Assembly: GCA_013399115.1 (NCBI GenBank)
Contig: VXAA01003352.1
Coordinates: 1-64,000 of the forward strand
From: Anseranas semipalmata
Lineage: Eukaryota; Chordata; Aves; Anseriformes; Anseranatidae
DNA length: 64,000 nucleotides
Direction: 5' to 3'
Shown: one piece after another, positions 13,477 through 28,500 of the stretch
Layout of the letters: each line of letters opens with the position of its first letter
How positions within the stretch are numbered: position 1 is the first letter of the stretch
Translations under genes and position numbers: made by a program
The notes under the pieces: generated by a model
The model's database searches: none
What the model was told of the DNA's origin: nothing
Seen by the model: the letters and a program-made list of their open reading frames with translations, nothing else

Positions 13477-13540
13477 ATGGCTAAGAGCTAGCAAGGCGGA
13501 TTCAAGACCATGATGGCTCAGTTTCCCACACCCATGAATG
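13477..13540 (+). CDS. ITSN2: ITSN2 exon 2, first coding exon (translation start at 13510)
   Basis: The acceptor TTGCAG precedes 13477 and the donor G|GTGAGT follows 13540. Coding starts at 13510 or 13513; the two adjacent ATG codons give [11 protein letters not shown], close to intersectin-2 N-termini. The second ATG has A at -3 and G at +4, a strong context. The in-frame TAG at 13489-13491 excludes an earlier in-frame start. An ATG is the very first triplet of the exon and is followed by that stop, making a four-codon upstream frame. The exon ends after the first base of a Gly codon. Confidence 0.93.
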
Positions 13541-16500
13541 GTGAGTAGCTCGGTTCAGTTTGTTTAGGTAGGGGTGGGAACATTTGTCTTTATGCTTGTC
13601 TTTTCTTTTTTTTAAATGCTGATATTAAAAATAGCTGATTTTTAGTACCTGCAGCAGCGTTACGGTCAGTCTGCTGCAGATCGCTTCCTGTAGCCTAACT
13701 TGTACTGTAGGAGAGAGAGAAATTCAGTACAAGCATTAATGTGGCATAATTTATATACAGATATGCCTGGAGCATCTAGAAATGTCAGATCGTTTAAAGG
13801 ATTGAGGAATGTGTGACTGGTATTATGAATACTGACTGACTTCAGTTGGGGAATATGCAAAGTAATAGTTGATTAAACTTGCATACCTTTTGTGTTATGT
13901 AATTCTGCACAAAATGTGTTTAATTGCAATATATTATGCTATTTACTTTAAGCGAAAAATATTTTAACATGTTAAGCAATTTACTACATTGACTAAAATG
14001 ATCAGTCTTCCTTTAAGAGAAAAAAAAAAAGTTAATTTTCCTCTTGATTCTGCACCCCAGGTACTATAGAAACTTTTGGATTTGTTTCTTGGTGATTTTC
14101 TTTGAAAGAGAGATGAAACTTTAAAATTGTTTGTGTGTGTTCATGTGTGTATGTGTATAGTAGAGCTCATTATTTCTAAAGCAAGCTTATTTGTGAAGTC
14201 ACAAGTTGCAAATATCTGCTAAGAAATTTAATGTTCATGTGCTGTTGTCTACAGAGCTGGCCAAAATGAAGACAAATATAGGAACAATGCTTTGTACTTC
14301 AGATATTCCAGATAAGGAGTTGAATAAAAAAAAGTATTATCTCATTTATCTGTGAAGGTTATTGCAGGAGTGGGAGGTCTTTATTTAACTAATTTAGTTA
14401 ATCGTCACTGCTAAGATTAGTTAAGTAAATAAGGTAAATTGTTTTTTAGCAAAAGATGTATGTTCAGATTTCAAATTTAAACTCTTACACATTTCACGTG
14501 TGCATAAAACATCTTGTGAAAAAAATTGTGTGATCAACACCTTTTTTTATAGTCAGCTGCAGTTTGATCTAGACTTTACATTACACAGACAATAAAAAGA
14601 GAAGTAAAAGGTGTTGATATATCACATACAATAGGGAAAAATTTAAGTATCAGATTTCCTTCCACTTGGGCATAATGAAAAAGCATTTTTTATTGTCACG
14701 TGCTCTTTGCTCCCCAGTTTAAAACAAGCAAGCAAACATAAAAGCACTCTTCAGGGAGGATACAGCCTTATGTTCTTGGCTGTCTCTGTGGTTGATCGAT
14801 GCATAGAGTATTTTGTGTCTGTTTGGCTTAGCTCTACCCCTTGATTCTACTGGAGGACAGCAGTGAGCAGGTACATGACTTGAACTCAGAAACCTGTTAG
14901 TTTGGAGAGTGGTTCTTCATCCAGAATCCCTTGCACAGTAATGTCCTTCAGCCTAAAAGGGAACTCTGCCAAAAGATGCAGTTGTATTCTGTCAAGAACA
15001 GAATTCTACTGTGCATAGTAAGAGAATGCAAGTAAGAGTGATACCAGGCAACAGTTAAACTATTGCCCCTTGCAGAATATTTGAATGATTGTGTGCAGTT
15101 TTGCGGTCATTTGTTATCAGAATTTGATTAAATTTGAAACAAGCCAGGTGGGTTAAAAAGAGTAGTTTTAATGTGATTTCTGAATAAATGCTGAGCACTC
15201 TTTGCTACAGAAATTGTGCTTCCCTAATCTATAATCCTCTTCTCTGCTACTTCCTACCACTGTTGTTTTCATTCAAAGTAGATCACCTACATTTACCACT
15301 CATTGCTCAGTGGAAGCCTCTAATTACGGTATCAGACCTTGGTTGTGACTTCAAGCATTGGATGAAGAATGAGGTTATGCGTTAGGCAGTGCTGCAGCCC
15401 AAGTGGAGAGCACTGGCTGCCTGCCACACTTTGGTATTAGCAGAGCACTGACCCTTTCGTTCTGTACTCTACTAGGGGAAAATGGTGTTTTTATTCTGGG
15501 AAGGAACCTCTTGTTCTTATCAAGGTACAATATACCTAGCTTTTAGGTCATTAATTACGTAAGACGTGAAGTAGTTTCTGTTTCAGGATTATTTTTGGCA
15601 TTCGATGTTAAAGAAAAGTAAGTGGGTAGCGTGGAGCAGGTGTGTGTGCGAGTGATTACATGATGCAGGATGACACTGAGTTAGAGAACAGCAGGGTTCA
15701 AATGACAAAGCAAGATACTCAGATCATCTCAAACAAATATGAGAATATGAGTAGTAGATGCTACAACACCTTGTTTCCCAGTGTGAGCAGAGAAAAGGAG
15801 GTCTGCGCAGGGTCTCAAGAAGGTTGGCTTACCTTTGTGCTGGAGTTCCAGTTCAGAGACTCAGATTCATTAAGGGCACCTTGAGCTGTTATTCAGAATC
15901 CACCTCTCCAAGAACAGGTTCTCAAGACTCTCCAGCCTCAGCACGTGGCTGATGGCCAAACAGCATGTTAGGCTGAGAACTGGCACATTCTTTTTTGATT
16001 ATGTGGCCACATGGAAACTTCAGCTTCTTGAGGTATTGTGTGCTCCCGGGACACGTGCTCTTGCTAAACCATTTACCTTTTCTCTCTAAAGATGTGAAAG
16101 TATGCAATGAACATCTACAAAGAAGTTCCCTTTGACCTTCCATTTTTGTCCAAGGTGACCTTTGTGAATGCCTTACTAACAGGCTGAAAATTCAAAGAGA
16201 AGAAGCAGGACTTGAAGATTGCATGTTGATTTTTATGGAACTCAGGGCACACCTGACAGTTCTTACAAATTTATCTCCCATGCAAAATGTAAAGGTTGAG
16301 ATGACATTTTATGTGAACAGGCAAGGTTGACTAATGCCTTTCTTATGTGGAAAGGCTGCCAATTACAAAGCATGCGCATAACACCAGGTGGATCACAGAC
16401 GTTGGAGTATATCTCTGTGAAGTCCAGGTCTATCAAATAGCCACTCCAGGCATATCTATGTCCCCGGTCTGCAAACCAGTATTCCCTACTCAAGATTTTA

Positions 16501-19500
16501 TTTTATCCTGTAACTGTCTGAATACTAATCATTATCTCTGGGAAAATGATAAACCCAGTTTCTAGTGGTTTATTCTCCTTACATGCCGTTTTCCACCTAG
16601 ACAAAGCTTTCTTAGCAAGTCACCCCAAGTCTTGTAAAAGTGGCATTTAGTTAAACTAAATAATGAGTACCTTCAAAATTGTATTTCTAAAAGAGTTAAT
16701 ACATTAATTACAAACAACAGTTAAAAGGATAGAGGCTGTAATAGATTAAAATGCATTTCCACTTAATTTAACTTTGTGATTTCTGTATTTATCACAAAGC
16801 AGGAGAAAGTAGCCTTCACTGCCATGGGATGCCTTCTGCTACAGCTGGAGAGCAGTTGCAAGATGTTGCTGTTCTCCTAACTCCCCTTCCTCTTTAGGCT
16901 AGAATTTCTCAGGGTTTAATATCCACACTGATGCTGGATCTTGGTTTGGGGAAATTTAATCTTGACAGTCCAGCTGTAACAAGGAAGGCAGTATTTGCCA
17001 ATCAGTATCTTTCACAATTTCCTTACGTACCATTGGAATTTTTGGGCTGTGCTTTTTTTGTTTATGTTTTTATTTGTCCTTCCTCTTCCCTCCTACCGCC
17101 TGTTTCCTTTGATATAATTTGTTGTGGTCCAGCAGGAAAATACCTCTGATAAGCCGAGGTGCAAAAAGGAATGCTCATAACTCTCATTTTACATTCTTCT
17201 GAAACTTTGTAAAAAAGTCTGTCTCAAGATCCATGGTCTGATTTTTATTTTTTTTTTGAATTGGGAAGAATTCCCTGGTCATCATAACTCAATTAAAACC
17301 TTCATGAATGCAACATGACTCTTAACCTGTGGATACAGAAGCTGTAGGCTTGGATATCAGCAAGTGTAGGTAAAGATACTAATCTGAATTAGAGCTTGCA
17401 AAGAAAATATCAGAACTTGTTCTCCTACCTCAGGGAAGAGAAGGGAAGGAAAGGAAAGGAATTCAAAGACAAGTACAAAAATTTTCTGTGGCCTTACTTA
17501 TAAATTAATCCTTCCTCTCAGTTCTCAGTGAGGACACCTCAATTGTATGTGCTGTGTCACGTTTTTTTAATCCTAACAAGTCAGAAATAGTGCTATATGA
17601 TTGCAGAGTATCAAGTGTCCTATTCATATTTAATTATAAGGATAATCCGATTCACACGGAAGATGTAAGAGGAAATTTTGGAAGGAGAAAAATGTTAAAT
17701 GCAATAAATGGAGCTAGGTTTTAATGAAGGTTGCACCTTATGCTTTTTTCAATAACTGAATTTTGTAGATGGAGTGTAACAAATCTCATATTTGGACTTT
17801 ATTAGAGAAAGAGCTGGCTAAAAGGGAGAGGAAATTGAAGTATTAGACCAGGAGGTTGCAATAGTGAAATTCTCCTTGGATTTTTATGTTGGGACCAGAC
17901 TTTCTTGTTTATTACTTATGGCAGCATCCATTAGTAAAAATCAAGCATATGCTGGTTAAATTTGTTGATGACACAAACTTAGCAGTCATTTTCCAGCCAG
18001 GATTATACAGGATACACTGCATATCATTGGTTCAATTTCATCACATTTCTATTGTGCTGTCCTCAAATAGCTTTTTAGTCATATCATTATAGGCTAGAAG
18101 AATTTCTGCTTGCAGCTCAGGTTTTGGCTATGACTAAGGAGAAAGACAACAGGATGTATTAGGTGATCAGGTAATAATTATGTGATTTGAGGGAAAGGAA
18201 ATGGGTCCTAAGATGTGATGGGTGAAATAAGAAATACTGCGTGCTATTGCATAAGGCCGTGGCGAGACATCTTATGGGATACCGGGTGGAGTTTGGACTA
18301 CCTGCTTAAGGAAGGAAAAAAACAAAAAAGCGAATAGTTGCAGAGTTAGGCCTCAGTGTTATCCAGGAGAAATGAATTGAGAAAGACTAAAGAGATTGCC
18401 TTCGTTAACCTACCAAAGTAAAAGCTTACTGATTTTTTTTTTAATTGTATTTACTTTGCAGTAAATAAATTTGATCTTTACTTATTAGGAATGTAAATAT
18501 TTAGGAGGGAAAATAATTTTTCTTTAAATACAGTGATAGCACAAGGTTAAATAGGGATGAATCGGCTGCTAGTGCATTGGTGTGGAAATCATAGAATCAC
18601 TTAGGCAGGAAGAGACCTCCAAGATCATCAAGTCCAACCATTAACCTAGCACTGCCACGTCTGCCACTAAACCATGTCCCTAAGCACTACATTTGCACAT
18701 CTTTTGAATACCTCCAGGGATGGTGACTCAACCACTTCCCTGGGCAGCCTGTTCCAATGCCTCACAACCATTTTGGTGAAGAACTTTTTCCTAATATCCA
18801 ACCTAAACCTCCCCTGGTGCAACTTGAGGCCATTTCTTCTTGTCCTATCACTTGTTGCCTGGGAGAAGAGACCGACCCCCACCCCACCTCCATTGAGGTA
18901 GTTGTAGAGAGCAATAAGGTCTCCCCTGAGCCTCCTTTTCTCCAGGCTAAACAACACCAGTTCCCTCAGCAACTCTTCATAAGACTCGTTCTCTAGACCA
19001 AAAAAAAATTCGCTCTTTCCCCCGGCTTCATCCTCTGTAAGGATCTGGTGGCTCAGCTGTCACCCACCCAAGAGAATACACTGGGGTCTTGCACACCTTA
19101 CGTGGGCCAAAGCTCCACCAGCCTCAGCCAGACACAGTCGACCATGACAGCTGTGGGGGACAAAGGGACCTCTTGGCCCCCAGCGCCAGCCCCTGAATCC
19201 AACATGGCCGCCCATAACCTGGCTGCTGCAAGCAACATCAATCAAATTGGGACATTTCTGCCAGCGGGGACGTTCTGGAACGTGGTCAAGGAAGAAGTCT
19301 GATCGCCATAAGGCAGAGCTTGCATTTTAGGAAGGAATTAATGCATTATAGTTTCTAGTTGCAGTCTGGACATGATTACCTTGGAAGTCCCTTCCAATCT
19401 TGTGCTCCTACGATGTAAAACCAAACCCAACCAACCAAACAAACAAAACAGCCAAAAAAACCCTAAACGTTATGTAATAACCTAGCAAAGATTTTAGATC

Positions 19501-22500
19501 TTCATCCACTGAGTTACCTTAAGCTTATAGCAGCCCTGTCTTGCTAAGATTTTACTTTTAGTATTGTGTTAGTTTTTATAAGGTAAGATTGCATTAAGTG
19601 GGGAACTGAGGATATTCTTTAATCTGGAATAATAATATAATGCAAGCTGCTTTATCAATTTTGGACATCAGTGAGACTTCCTCATGATCTTGTTGTTCTT
19701 CAAAGCATATAAAAAACAAATCAGAAAATGCAGGAAGATCTACAAATACTTCCCTGAAAGGAAGCCAGAGCCTGAAGGCTTTGCTGAAGCGACTCAGAAA
19801 CATAAATCTACCACATGGCAGAGCTTCAAAGGGCTTTTACTATTAAAAATTTAGTTTTCTTGAAAGATCTGCTTCATATAGTTGATGCAGTTTAGGGTTG
19901 CTTAGCATTGTGTTAAATGTTGCCTTTTTAGCATCTACTAAATACTTTGTCTTCTGTGGTCATCATGGCCTGTCCATGTGGAACAGGCCATAGATAATAC
20001 TAATTGGTATTGGCAGAATGAGTTCAGGTTTAGCCCGCTAATTACAATGGCAAGAATAAACCATTTTTAGACATTGTCTGTCAAATGTATTTATACAATG
20101 CTGCGTTGCTTTCATTAGGAGTCTTGTAGGTTCAGGCTATACTGGATCAGTAGTTGACGACATCTGCTGTTTTTATTATAATTGAACAATAACCTTCAAT
20201 CATAACTGAGATAGCTTTCCAGTGTTTCACCCCTTCTAACTTAAAAAAAAAAAAAAGAAAGTTTGTGGGACTAAGTTTCTTATCAGTACACAATTAAATT
20301 GCTGAGCTTAAAGCAAGCAGAAAATGTTGGGATTTTTTGTTTATTTTTGTGATTTTTGTTGCTGTTTAGTTGGTTGTGTTTTTGTTTGTTTGTGTGTTTT
20401 TCCACATAATGAACAACATAGTTTTGGAACTCATTTGTATCAAGATGCCTTGCAACCCAGAGCTCCAAGTACACGGAACCAAAGCTTGTGGAGGAAAGAT
20501 CTATGCCTTGGCTATTAAATGCAGTTCTTCTGGTACCTCTTGTGGCTCGAGAAATCTCCCAGATTGCTGATTTCTGAAAGTTAAGAGACTGTAATAACCA
20601 GGGAAGGACACTATTTCTAATTCTGTTCTCTCAGTGGATACGAGCTACTGTGGAAACAGGATTAGGGACGATGGTATGACCCAGTACTGAAGGTCTTACG
20701 TTCTTAAATGAGTCATATTGTAATTTATTATATTTAAAATCAAACTTTTTAGCATGCTGGGAAAGTAGTATTGTAAATATACTGACTATAGTTGGAGATT
20801 CTGCTAATTAGTAATGTAACGTTATAACAAGTACTGTTTAAGGGAACTCTTATTCTTGCTTTTCTTACCTTTTTTTTTTTTTCCAGCTTTCCCTGCATGT
20901 TTTCTGTGTATTAGGACTAGAAGTTATAAAGATGAAAATACTATTGGCAGGTATCAAACAGAGCACTTTGCGCAGTGTCAATTAAACAGTGAAAGCCATA
21001 GGAAGCTGTGGATGCCGAACAGTTACCTGGATTCCATAGATGATTAGATATAGATGGATTTTCCTCACATTAATGAGGTACCACTTCTGGATCAGGAGCT
21101 ACACTGGAGGCTGAGAAAATACGAGGAAATACCACCACATGCTTGCTTCATTCTTTCCTTCTGTGCCAAGTGTTCAGCTTGGGAGCCAGGTACTTAGCTG
21201 GATGAATATTCAGGTACTTAGCTAGATGAATATTCAGTCTGAGTTGGCAGGATCGTTACTGTGGTTTGTTTCCTAAATTATCTCCTAATTTATTTTATTC
21301 CACAGGTTACTCAGGAAATGCCTCTTCATTTTCCTTCTGTCTCACCCTTCCTGTCTGTTTTTTTATTTGGTGGTTCTTCTCTTTTCCTCTGGGTCCCAGA
21401 CTTCCTCTTCAAGTCTGAGAACCTGGAAATTGTTTTTGCTCGAATACCGTGAGAATGAAGATAACTACAAAAGTTAGTATCAAGGATATAACAGTCTTTG
21501 AACAGAGTTCTGCTCTGATTTTATGTCAGCTTCTGTTTTTGTAGGAGGATCATTTCCTTTACTCAACCTAATTTCAAGGTTCATTTTGCATCCTCTTCCT
21601 TCATATTTTTACTGCCAGCATTTCTCCCAGTGCTAAAAGATTTATTACTTGCTGCGAATGGCAACTGACCTGAATCTTATTAGTTTTGCTGCATTCCACA
21701 GAGATTTGCTAGACAATAATTAAACAAATTATCCTTTTGTAACTTTTTAATTAATTAGTAGGGTTTTTGTGAATGCTGGTGGGCAGCAGCATAAAAAGAA
21801 TCAATTTTCAGAAGTAGAAGGCTTTAGTCTAAGCACTGGAAGGATTTTTCCTCAACAATGATGATTAAAAACTTTTATTTTCCTTATTGAAGGCTTTGAT
21901 TCTGAACAGGTTGACAGGAATTCACCCAGAAGAGCTGCTGACTTGCCCTAAACTGAAGGATAAGCATATCTTCCAACTTCTTTCTCATGTTGACAAGGAA
22001 GGCTGCAGTCTGCCAGCTGGAAGTATGCTTATGCTAACAACAAATGGAGGCCTGGAAGGTTTTTTCGGTGTATGGGAGAAGGTGGCAAAGTACCCCCCAT
22101 TGTATGTCGTGATAATACTGCTTACTTCAAGCTTTCCAGATCTGCCATTGAAAAGTTTCTTGTTGGTGTGACTTTATTACTATTTTTTCCTTCTTTTCCA
22201 TCTCTAAAATCCATCAGGAAGTGTTTATATTGGAGAAATACACAGCAATGTCAGTGGATGGAAAAATGGGCTTGTTTCATGTGCATCTGTTAGTAACAGC
22301 AATTACAAGAGCTTTCTTGGTTTGGCATTAGTTTTCCAGAATTAGGCAGAAAATACTTTATTGTTAGTATTGAATCTGGGTATGGGGAAGGCTTAGGTTA
22401 AGACAAGTCTGTATGCTAACTTTTTCTGTAAGAAAACAAAACGTTAAACTAGCTTTTGGGAATAAAGTACAGGTTTACAAACTTTGTCAGTTACAGTAAT

Positions 22501-25500
22501 TACACTTTTTGATGATAAATAGAAATCTCGTTTCATTAAAACTTCATGAAATACTATTGAATGAGTTGTCACAAATACTACAAAAAAGCTAGTGTAAAAG
22601 GTAGCATGCTAATGTGCAGTTTCAGAGTACTGTCATGTTTATACATATTTCCTAATTTTTGCATTAGTGGAGCTCTAACAGAACTCTAAAAAAAATTTCA
22701 TTTACACATTTTAAAATGAAATTTTCGTAATTTGCTATGTCTGTGTTTTTCTTTTTTTAAATGTTTTGCTTGGTACATTGCATTAAGTTTCAGTGGAGCT
22801 TGGCAATAATTTAATTCAAAAGGAGCTTCTAAAAAAATGGATAGGCATAACAAGCTAAATGACACTGCGATTTTTATGAAGTATAGCAATATATCCCATT
22901 ATTATAACCTGATAGTTTAAGTGTTTTGGAATCATCAGGTTGCACTGTAAATTTCAGAAAATGAGTGGATCTTTACCATTAGCGTGGACTAGACTATTCT
23001 GTATTTTACACTAGACTATTGTGCATCTTTAAATTGGTTTAGGGATTGTATTCATTCTAAAAGGATTATGTTTCTACACTGAGATCATTGCGTGGCAAAG
23101 AAATGCTAATGTTCTTACTTTACAGATAGATTCTGTATATTCAAGTGGGGCTTCAATTACAATTACGGTATCATCGGAGAAAATAACTGCATCGTATGGA
23201 GTTCTGCTCCTGTTTCATGGGGCACATGGTTAGTTTAAACAATCCCAGTATTTGATTTTAGTGAGCCACTGAACCCGAGGATTTCTAATACACCAAAATA
23301 TCTAGAAGTCCTGTACATAATGGAGATAATATGAATTGTACCCTGAAATACAGTGTTTGCTGCTGCTTTGTTCACATTTCTGTCAGTGTGCTCCTGAATT
23401 AAGCAGGCATTTCTTGGCCAAATCTGTGTAGCCCTGCACTTGTCTGACGCTGTTTAACAACCTCTCTGTGTGGAACAGTTATTTTTGGATAGCACATCGG
23501 AGACATTAAAAAATCTTAAAAAAAATACTCTTGGCTTTAGAGTGCACAATTCTTATAATTTTAATGAAAATACAAAATCGAAGGAGAAACACAGGAGCCT
23601 TTCTCCACCGTTGAATGAGCTTTAGCTCCAGGTGTTTCCTTTTAACAGTATATACATTAAAGAAACTGCTGAAGTTTTCCTTAAGCATAGACATACCCTT
23701 TTCCTCTGGCAGTTGTTGCAGTGTTGCCTAATACGCTGAGAGCCTCTGTGATGCATTTCTGGTAGGACCAGTAGTAGTGGGATTAATGTATGCATTGGAG
23801 GTTGTGTGGCTCCGAGAATAGGGGAGCTGGGAATCAGGTGCATTTATCATGGATGAGCAGGTGTTCTTGGATGGGCAAAGAATCAACAAAAATAAATATA
23901 AAGAATCAACATAAAAGGAGGGAAACAAATATTGAAAATAGTAGGAACACCGATAAGGAATCTGGAAATTCATAATAATGGTGAAGTATTCTGTGTTCTT
24001 TAGACTCCTAGAGCATTTACCCAACGCCAAGGAAAAATCAGAAGTATGATTCCACATCTCAGTTACCTAAGTTGGAGTCATTAAATCTGATCTATAATAA
24101 GTAATTCTATGGTAAACTTAATTCCAGTCTTCCTGTCTGTATTTGTAGATATTACATTTATCCCAATATTTCTTACACCAAATAATTCTCTGAAGTCTAC
24201 TAACGTGCGTGCTGGTTGAATTATGGAAAGCCCCTTGTTGTGCAGCTACAAGCAAACTGCTGCGTGAAACTTCCCCCTCTCTAAACACGGGGATAAATAT
24301 TAATTTAGGGTCATTATGAAATTTAATACTATTTTTTTTGAATGGTTAAAAAGGTGGTGTATAATCACTCATCCTCGTGACTTATGTGTACAGGGAGTGC
24401 TCTTTCAATTTAGTTTTATTACCTCCATAGAGTTAATTAACTTTGTAGCTTGTAGGAGCATAGTTTTTACTAAGAAAAACAAACAAGCAACACCAATCAG
24501 TGAAAAACAAACACAATTCTCTGGAGAATGTGAGAAATGTCTTATGATGTTCCACAAGTGAGAAGGTTGCGTGTATCCTTTTCACTAATAATACCAGTCT
24601 GTACAGCTACCTTTTGCCTACTGGGGATATTAACAAGTGGCAGAAGTTTCACAGCAGCATTTTCAAGACTTTTTACTGCTCTTCTACGACTGCACTTTGT
24701 TTTCTCCCCTCTTTTTCATTTGCAGCCTACCGTTTTAAGGAAAGAACCGTGTTTGTTTTTGTTTCATGTTGGCAGCCCATCAAAGCAAGTCCTTTATTTT
24801 CTTCAGAAGATTATCAGTCTGATGCAGAGTTGTAATGGCATTTCTAGACCTGTTCCTACCAAGGTCTATGATCCTGTCATAAACAGACCCTAATACGCTC
24901 TCTTAGAAAGATATCTTTTGTTTGGAATGAACTTAAAGGTACAGAAAGTGTTGTTTAATGCCCAGTATAGTTGCTTATTTCCAGCGCTACAAACCTGTGA
25001 GTGCCACCACATTGAATTACACAGTAATACCTGTTACGTAAAGGTGAGGTCGGTATATGTTTTGTCTTCCTTAGGGAAGTCTTGAAGGCACATTAAATTA
25101 ATGATGGGTAGCACTGGGTTGTTTGTGTGTGTCCATGTCGTTCTGTGGATACTTTTTATGTAGGCAGAATCCACATGTGACTTTGAATTCTTGAATATAT
25201 TGTGGAGCTGTGGAGTAGGAGTAAAGGAGATTTCTCTGTTGGTTTCTCCCAGGCTTTCTGATCTGGTATAGGGAATCAGTTGAGATGTTGCTGGGCCTTG
25301 AGTCCCGGATTTCCCGTGTTTAATCTTGAGAACACTTGTCAGTCTTGATGTTTATCTAGAGTCTTCTCTGGAAGTACTAGCCACCTCTAGAAAAGATTTG
25401 AGATCTGTCTTTGAAAAATGATATTTATATAGAATTGTGTTTTGTTTTTTTTTTCATAGACAGAAAAAGAAAGTGAAGGCAATAATTACTTTATTCTAGG

Positions 25501-28500
25501 TAGAATCTTTGCGAGGTAAGTCTCTAAGTTCAGCCATTCTCGAGGTTTTTATTCCTAAAAGAGTAGTGTAGTCAAATATAGCATCAGCTTCATTCAGGTG
25601 GATATGCTTCAAGTGTGGGGTTGTGAGATTGCAAGGTAACCTCTTTTGAAGAAAAAAGAAGTGGTTTTAGGAGATACCTGATTGCCAAAGAGACTGTATT
25701 TTATCCTTCCAAAACTATAGCATCTGTAGTTGGGAAAAAATATTTTTCTCATGAAATTTTCCAAGAAATTTAAGCTAAGTTAGAGAAGTAGTAACATACT
25801 ATTAATTGGCCGCAGCAAAGTCTGTCATGAGAGCCTACAGCGGCAACAGTATTTTCACTCCTGATGCTGAATTTGTTTTAAATATTGTAGTTCGCTACTA
25901 CTTAGTGCCAGCTCAACATTTCTGGAGCACCAGAGGTTCCCCACTGGTCCATCAAGGAGATGTGTGCCCCTTTCCCCATCCTGTGATCGGAGGGGTGTCC
26001 CCAGCCGCCAAAGGCTGACCAGAGGAGATGCCTGCAGCTTGGTTTTGTGATTCACATCTGACTTGCCGTGAGTAAGGGCTGGGGCTGTGAGGAAGGAAGA
26101 ACAGCGGAGACTCTGGGCAAAATTGGTTGTTCTCTTTGGTCAGATCTGGCTTACTGGCCAGAAGTTTCTCAGCCCTGGGATTGAAGTGTTTGTGCAAAAG
26201 ACCATTGAGGTGGGGCCAGATATGTTTAGGTGATATGTCCTGGATAGCAAATTTCTGTTTGATTCTTCCCACAGCCTTGTCCTTCCAAGAAAAGAGTGGG
26301 CTTCCCATTGTCACACACTTTGATGTGCCCACGACGCTTAAGACTTACTGGAGTTGTATTTTTATTTTCCTCTTATCTGTCCCAGCGGTAAGTCACGAGA
26401 CATTCAGTGGCCCAGAAAACGTGGTGGTTTGTATAGCAGGCAGCGTTACTTCTCTTGAGAGCAATGCTGACTGGTGAGTTTTACCACAGGTGGTTGATTT
26501 GGGAGATAACCACAACATCTGTGAGGATTGTAGCATGTTTTGATGGTGATTGCACAGGAGAACTGAGTTTCAAACTAATTTTATCATCTGTGGTAAGTCT
26601 TTATTGTGATGGTCTCAGTTGTACTGTAAGTAAACATGGTAATTACTTTGAAGAATGGTGTCATGAGGCATTTTGTGAAATTGCCAAGACCTTGTGATCC
26701 CTGTTGTTCAAAGTGTTGATTTCAGATAGATTGATGTGGTATTTTTGCTTGGTTCTTTGAGGAGTCTTAATTTTAACGACACTTCAGTACAGACAATTTT
26801 TTTTATTCTTATCTCCAAATAGTAACATCAAAAGAGTCACGAGCACCTGGTTAAGCTGAAAATAAGCCCTCACAACACTTTCACCTTCCCTCTTGTGCTG
26901 TGCTCTTGATTTTGTTTCTTAGCATGTAAAGAATCACAGCTGTGGAAGGACTTTGGATACTGTCTTGCACCTCTGTGCCCCACATCTCATTTCTGTTTGA
27001 ATTTTAGTACATTTTCATTCAACCTTCTAAATTAAAAGGTGCTGTAATAATCTCCTTTTAAACGTCTTAAATTTCAAGGTATTGAATGTTGACAGGTCTT
27101 GTGAGATGTTGCTAAAATTGTCTGAACTGAATGTGTTTTCTTTGAATTTCTATTTATAAAGTATGCATATTTTTATACACTTACTTAAAAGTAGAATATT
27201 CCAATTTTGGGGGGAGGAGTTCTGCTTAGAGTTTTAAGGTCTATTACATTATTTTCTTCTATGTCTACAAAAACCCTCAGCATATATTTGCAATTAGTTA
27301 TAAAAAGACTTTCAGTCTGTCCTCAGGAACAGGGAAAATCTGAAATTCTTCTTACCTTTGAAAATAAATTCTTAGCAGGTTGGTCTTTTCAGGAGATATA
27401 TTCAGTTTCCTGAAACATTCACATGGTGCAGGTTTTTTTTTTTTAAACACATGACTTCGTGGTTAGCACTTTGACATGACAGTAGCTGCTTACAGTGTCT
27501 CACTAGGGTTATGTTATAAACATTTGTTGCTATAATAGTGTTGGTTGCAGTCAAAGCTTTTATGAATGAAATTTGTACTTGGAAGAAACCTGTCGTGGAG
27601 ACGGTTGCTGAAGAAACGCTTCTGGATGTTTAATTTGGGAACGAAAAGGAAAAAAGGGGAAGGGGGAGGAAAAGTCACTAGATTGTACGCAGAGATGTTT
27701 TTGCTGAAGTCTCTTAGAAGTGTTTCAAGATTGATTGCCGTCTTCTTGCATACTTTGTGACACATTTATATGAAATTTTGAATTTCACTACATATTTAAA
27801 CAGAAATATGTAATATGTAATATAAATTGTCAGGGATAAGCTACCGTGGTGCTAGTAACTGCAGTCAATGAATTGTTAGTGTTTTTAGCATTTTGCAGCC
27901 ACTGACCATGCGAATATATTGTGGCGGTCTTAATCCTTCTGTCATTGATTATCTAAAGGTGAGGTGTTGTAGCTACCTGCTTCAAAGGATGACTAAAATA
28001 TGGTATTGTATATAACAAAATCGTTATTTTATTTTCCATAGATTAAAAAAAAAAAAGTCAGGTTTTCTGAAGTTGCATTTGACAGCTTTAGGAGCAGTGG
28101 TTCGTCTTGTCCAGATCCATTCTTTAAGCATTAACCACATTATGCACTTTCCATTTGTATCTCAAAACTAACATTTTAAAAGATTTAAGTGCCACTCTAA
28201 TTTTTGCCATTGGCTGGAAGTTGTCCTCATCTGTGTGTTATGGCAATAGTCACAGTGCCCATCAACTTCTAGGCATCTAATTTAGATTTATTTAGATTTA
28301 TGATCGGAATCTAATCTAGATTTATTTAGATGCCTTTAATCAGAAGAGAGAAGAAAGCTCCTATATCCAAAGAGGGGGGTTCTTGAAGTGCAGTTCTTCA
28401 TGTAGCCTGCAAAAAGACTCTTTCATTGAGGCCACTCTGAAAAATAAGAATAACAACTAGTAGATCCTCAAGACTAATGCTTACAGGATCTCTACCAACT

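Noticed and set aside
25952..26332. 126-codon minus-strand frame in intron 2
   Set aside because: No family resemblance, overlapping frames on both strands, no splice context; left as unassigned intronic sequence.
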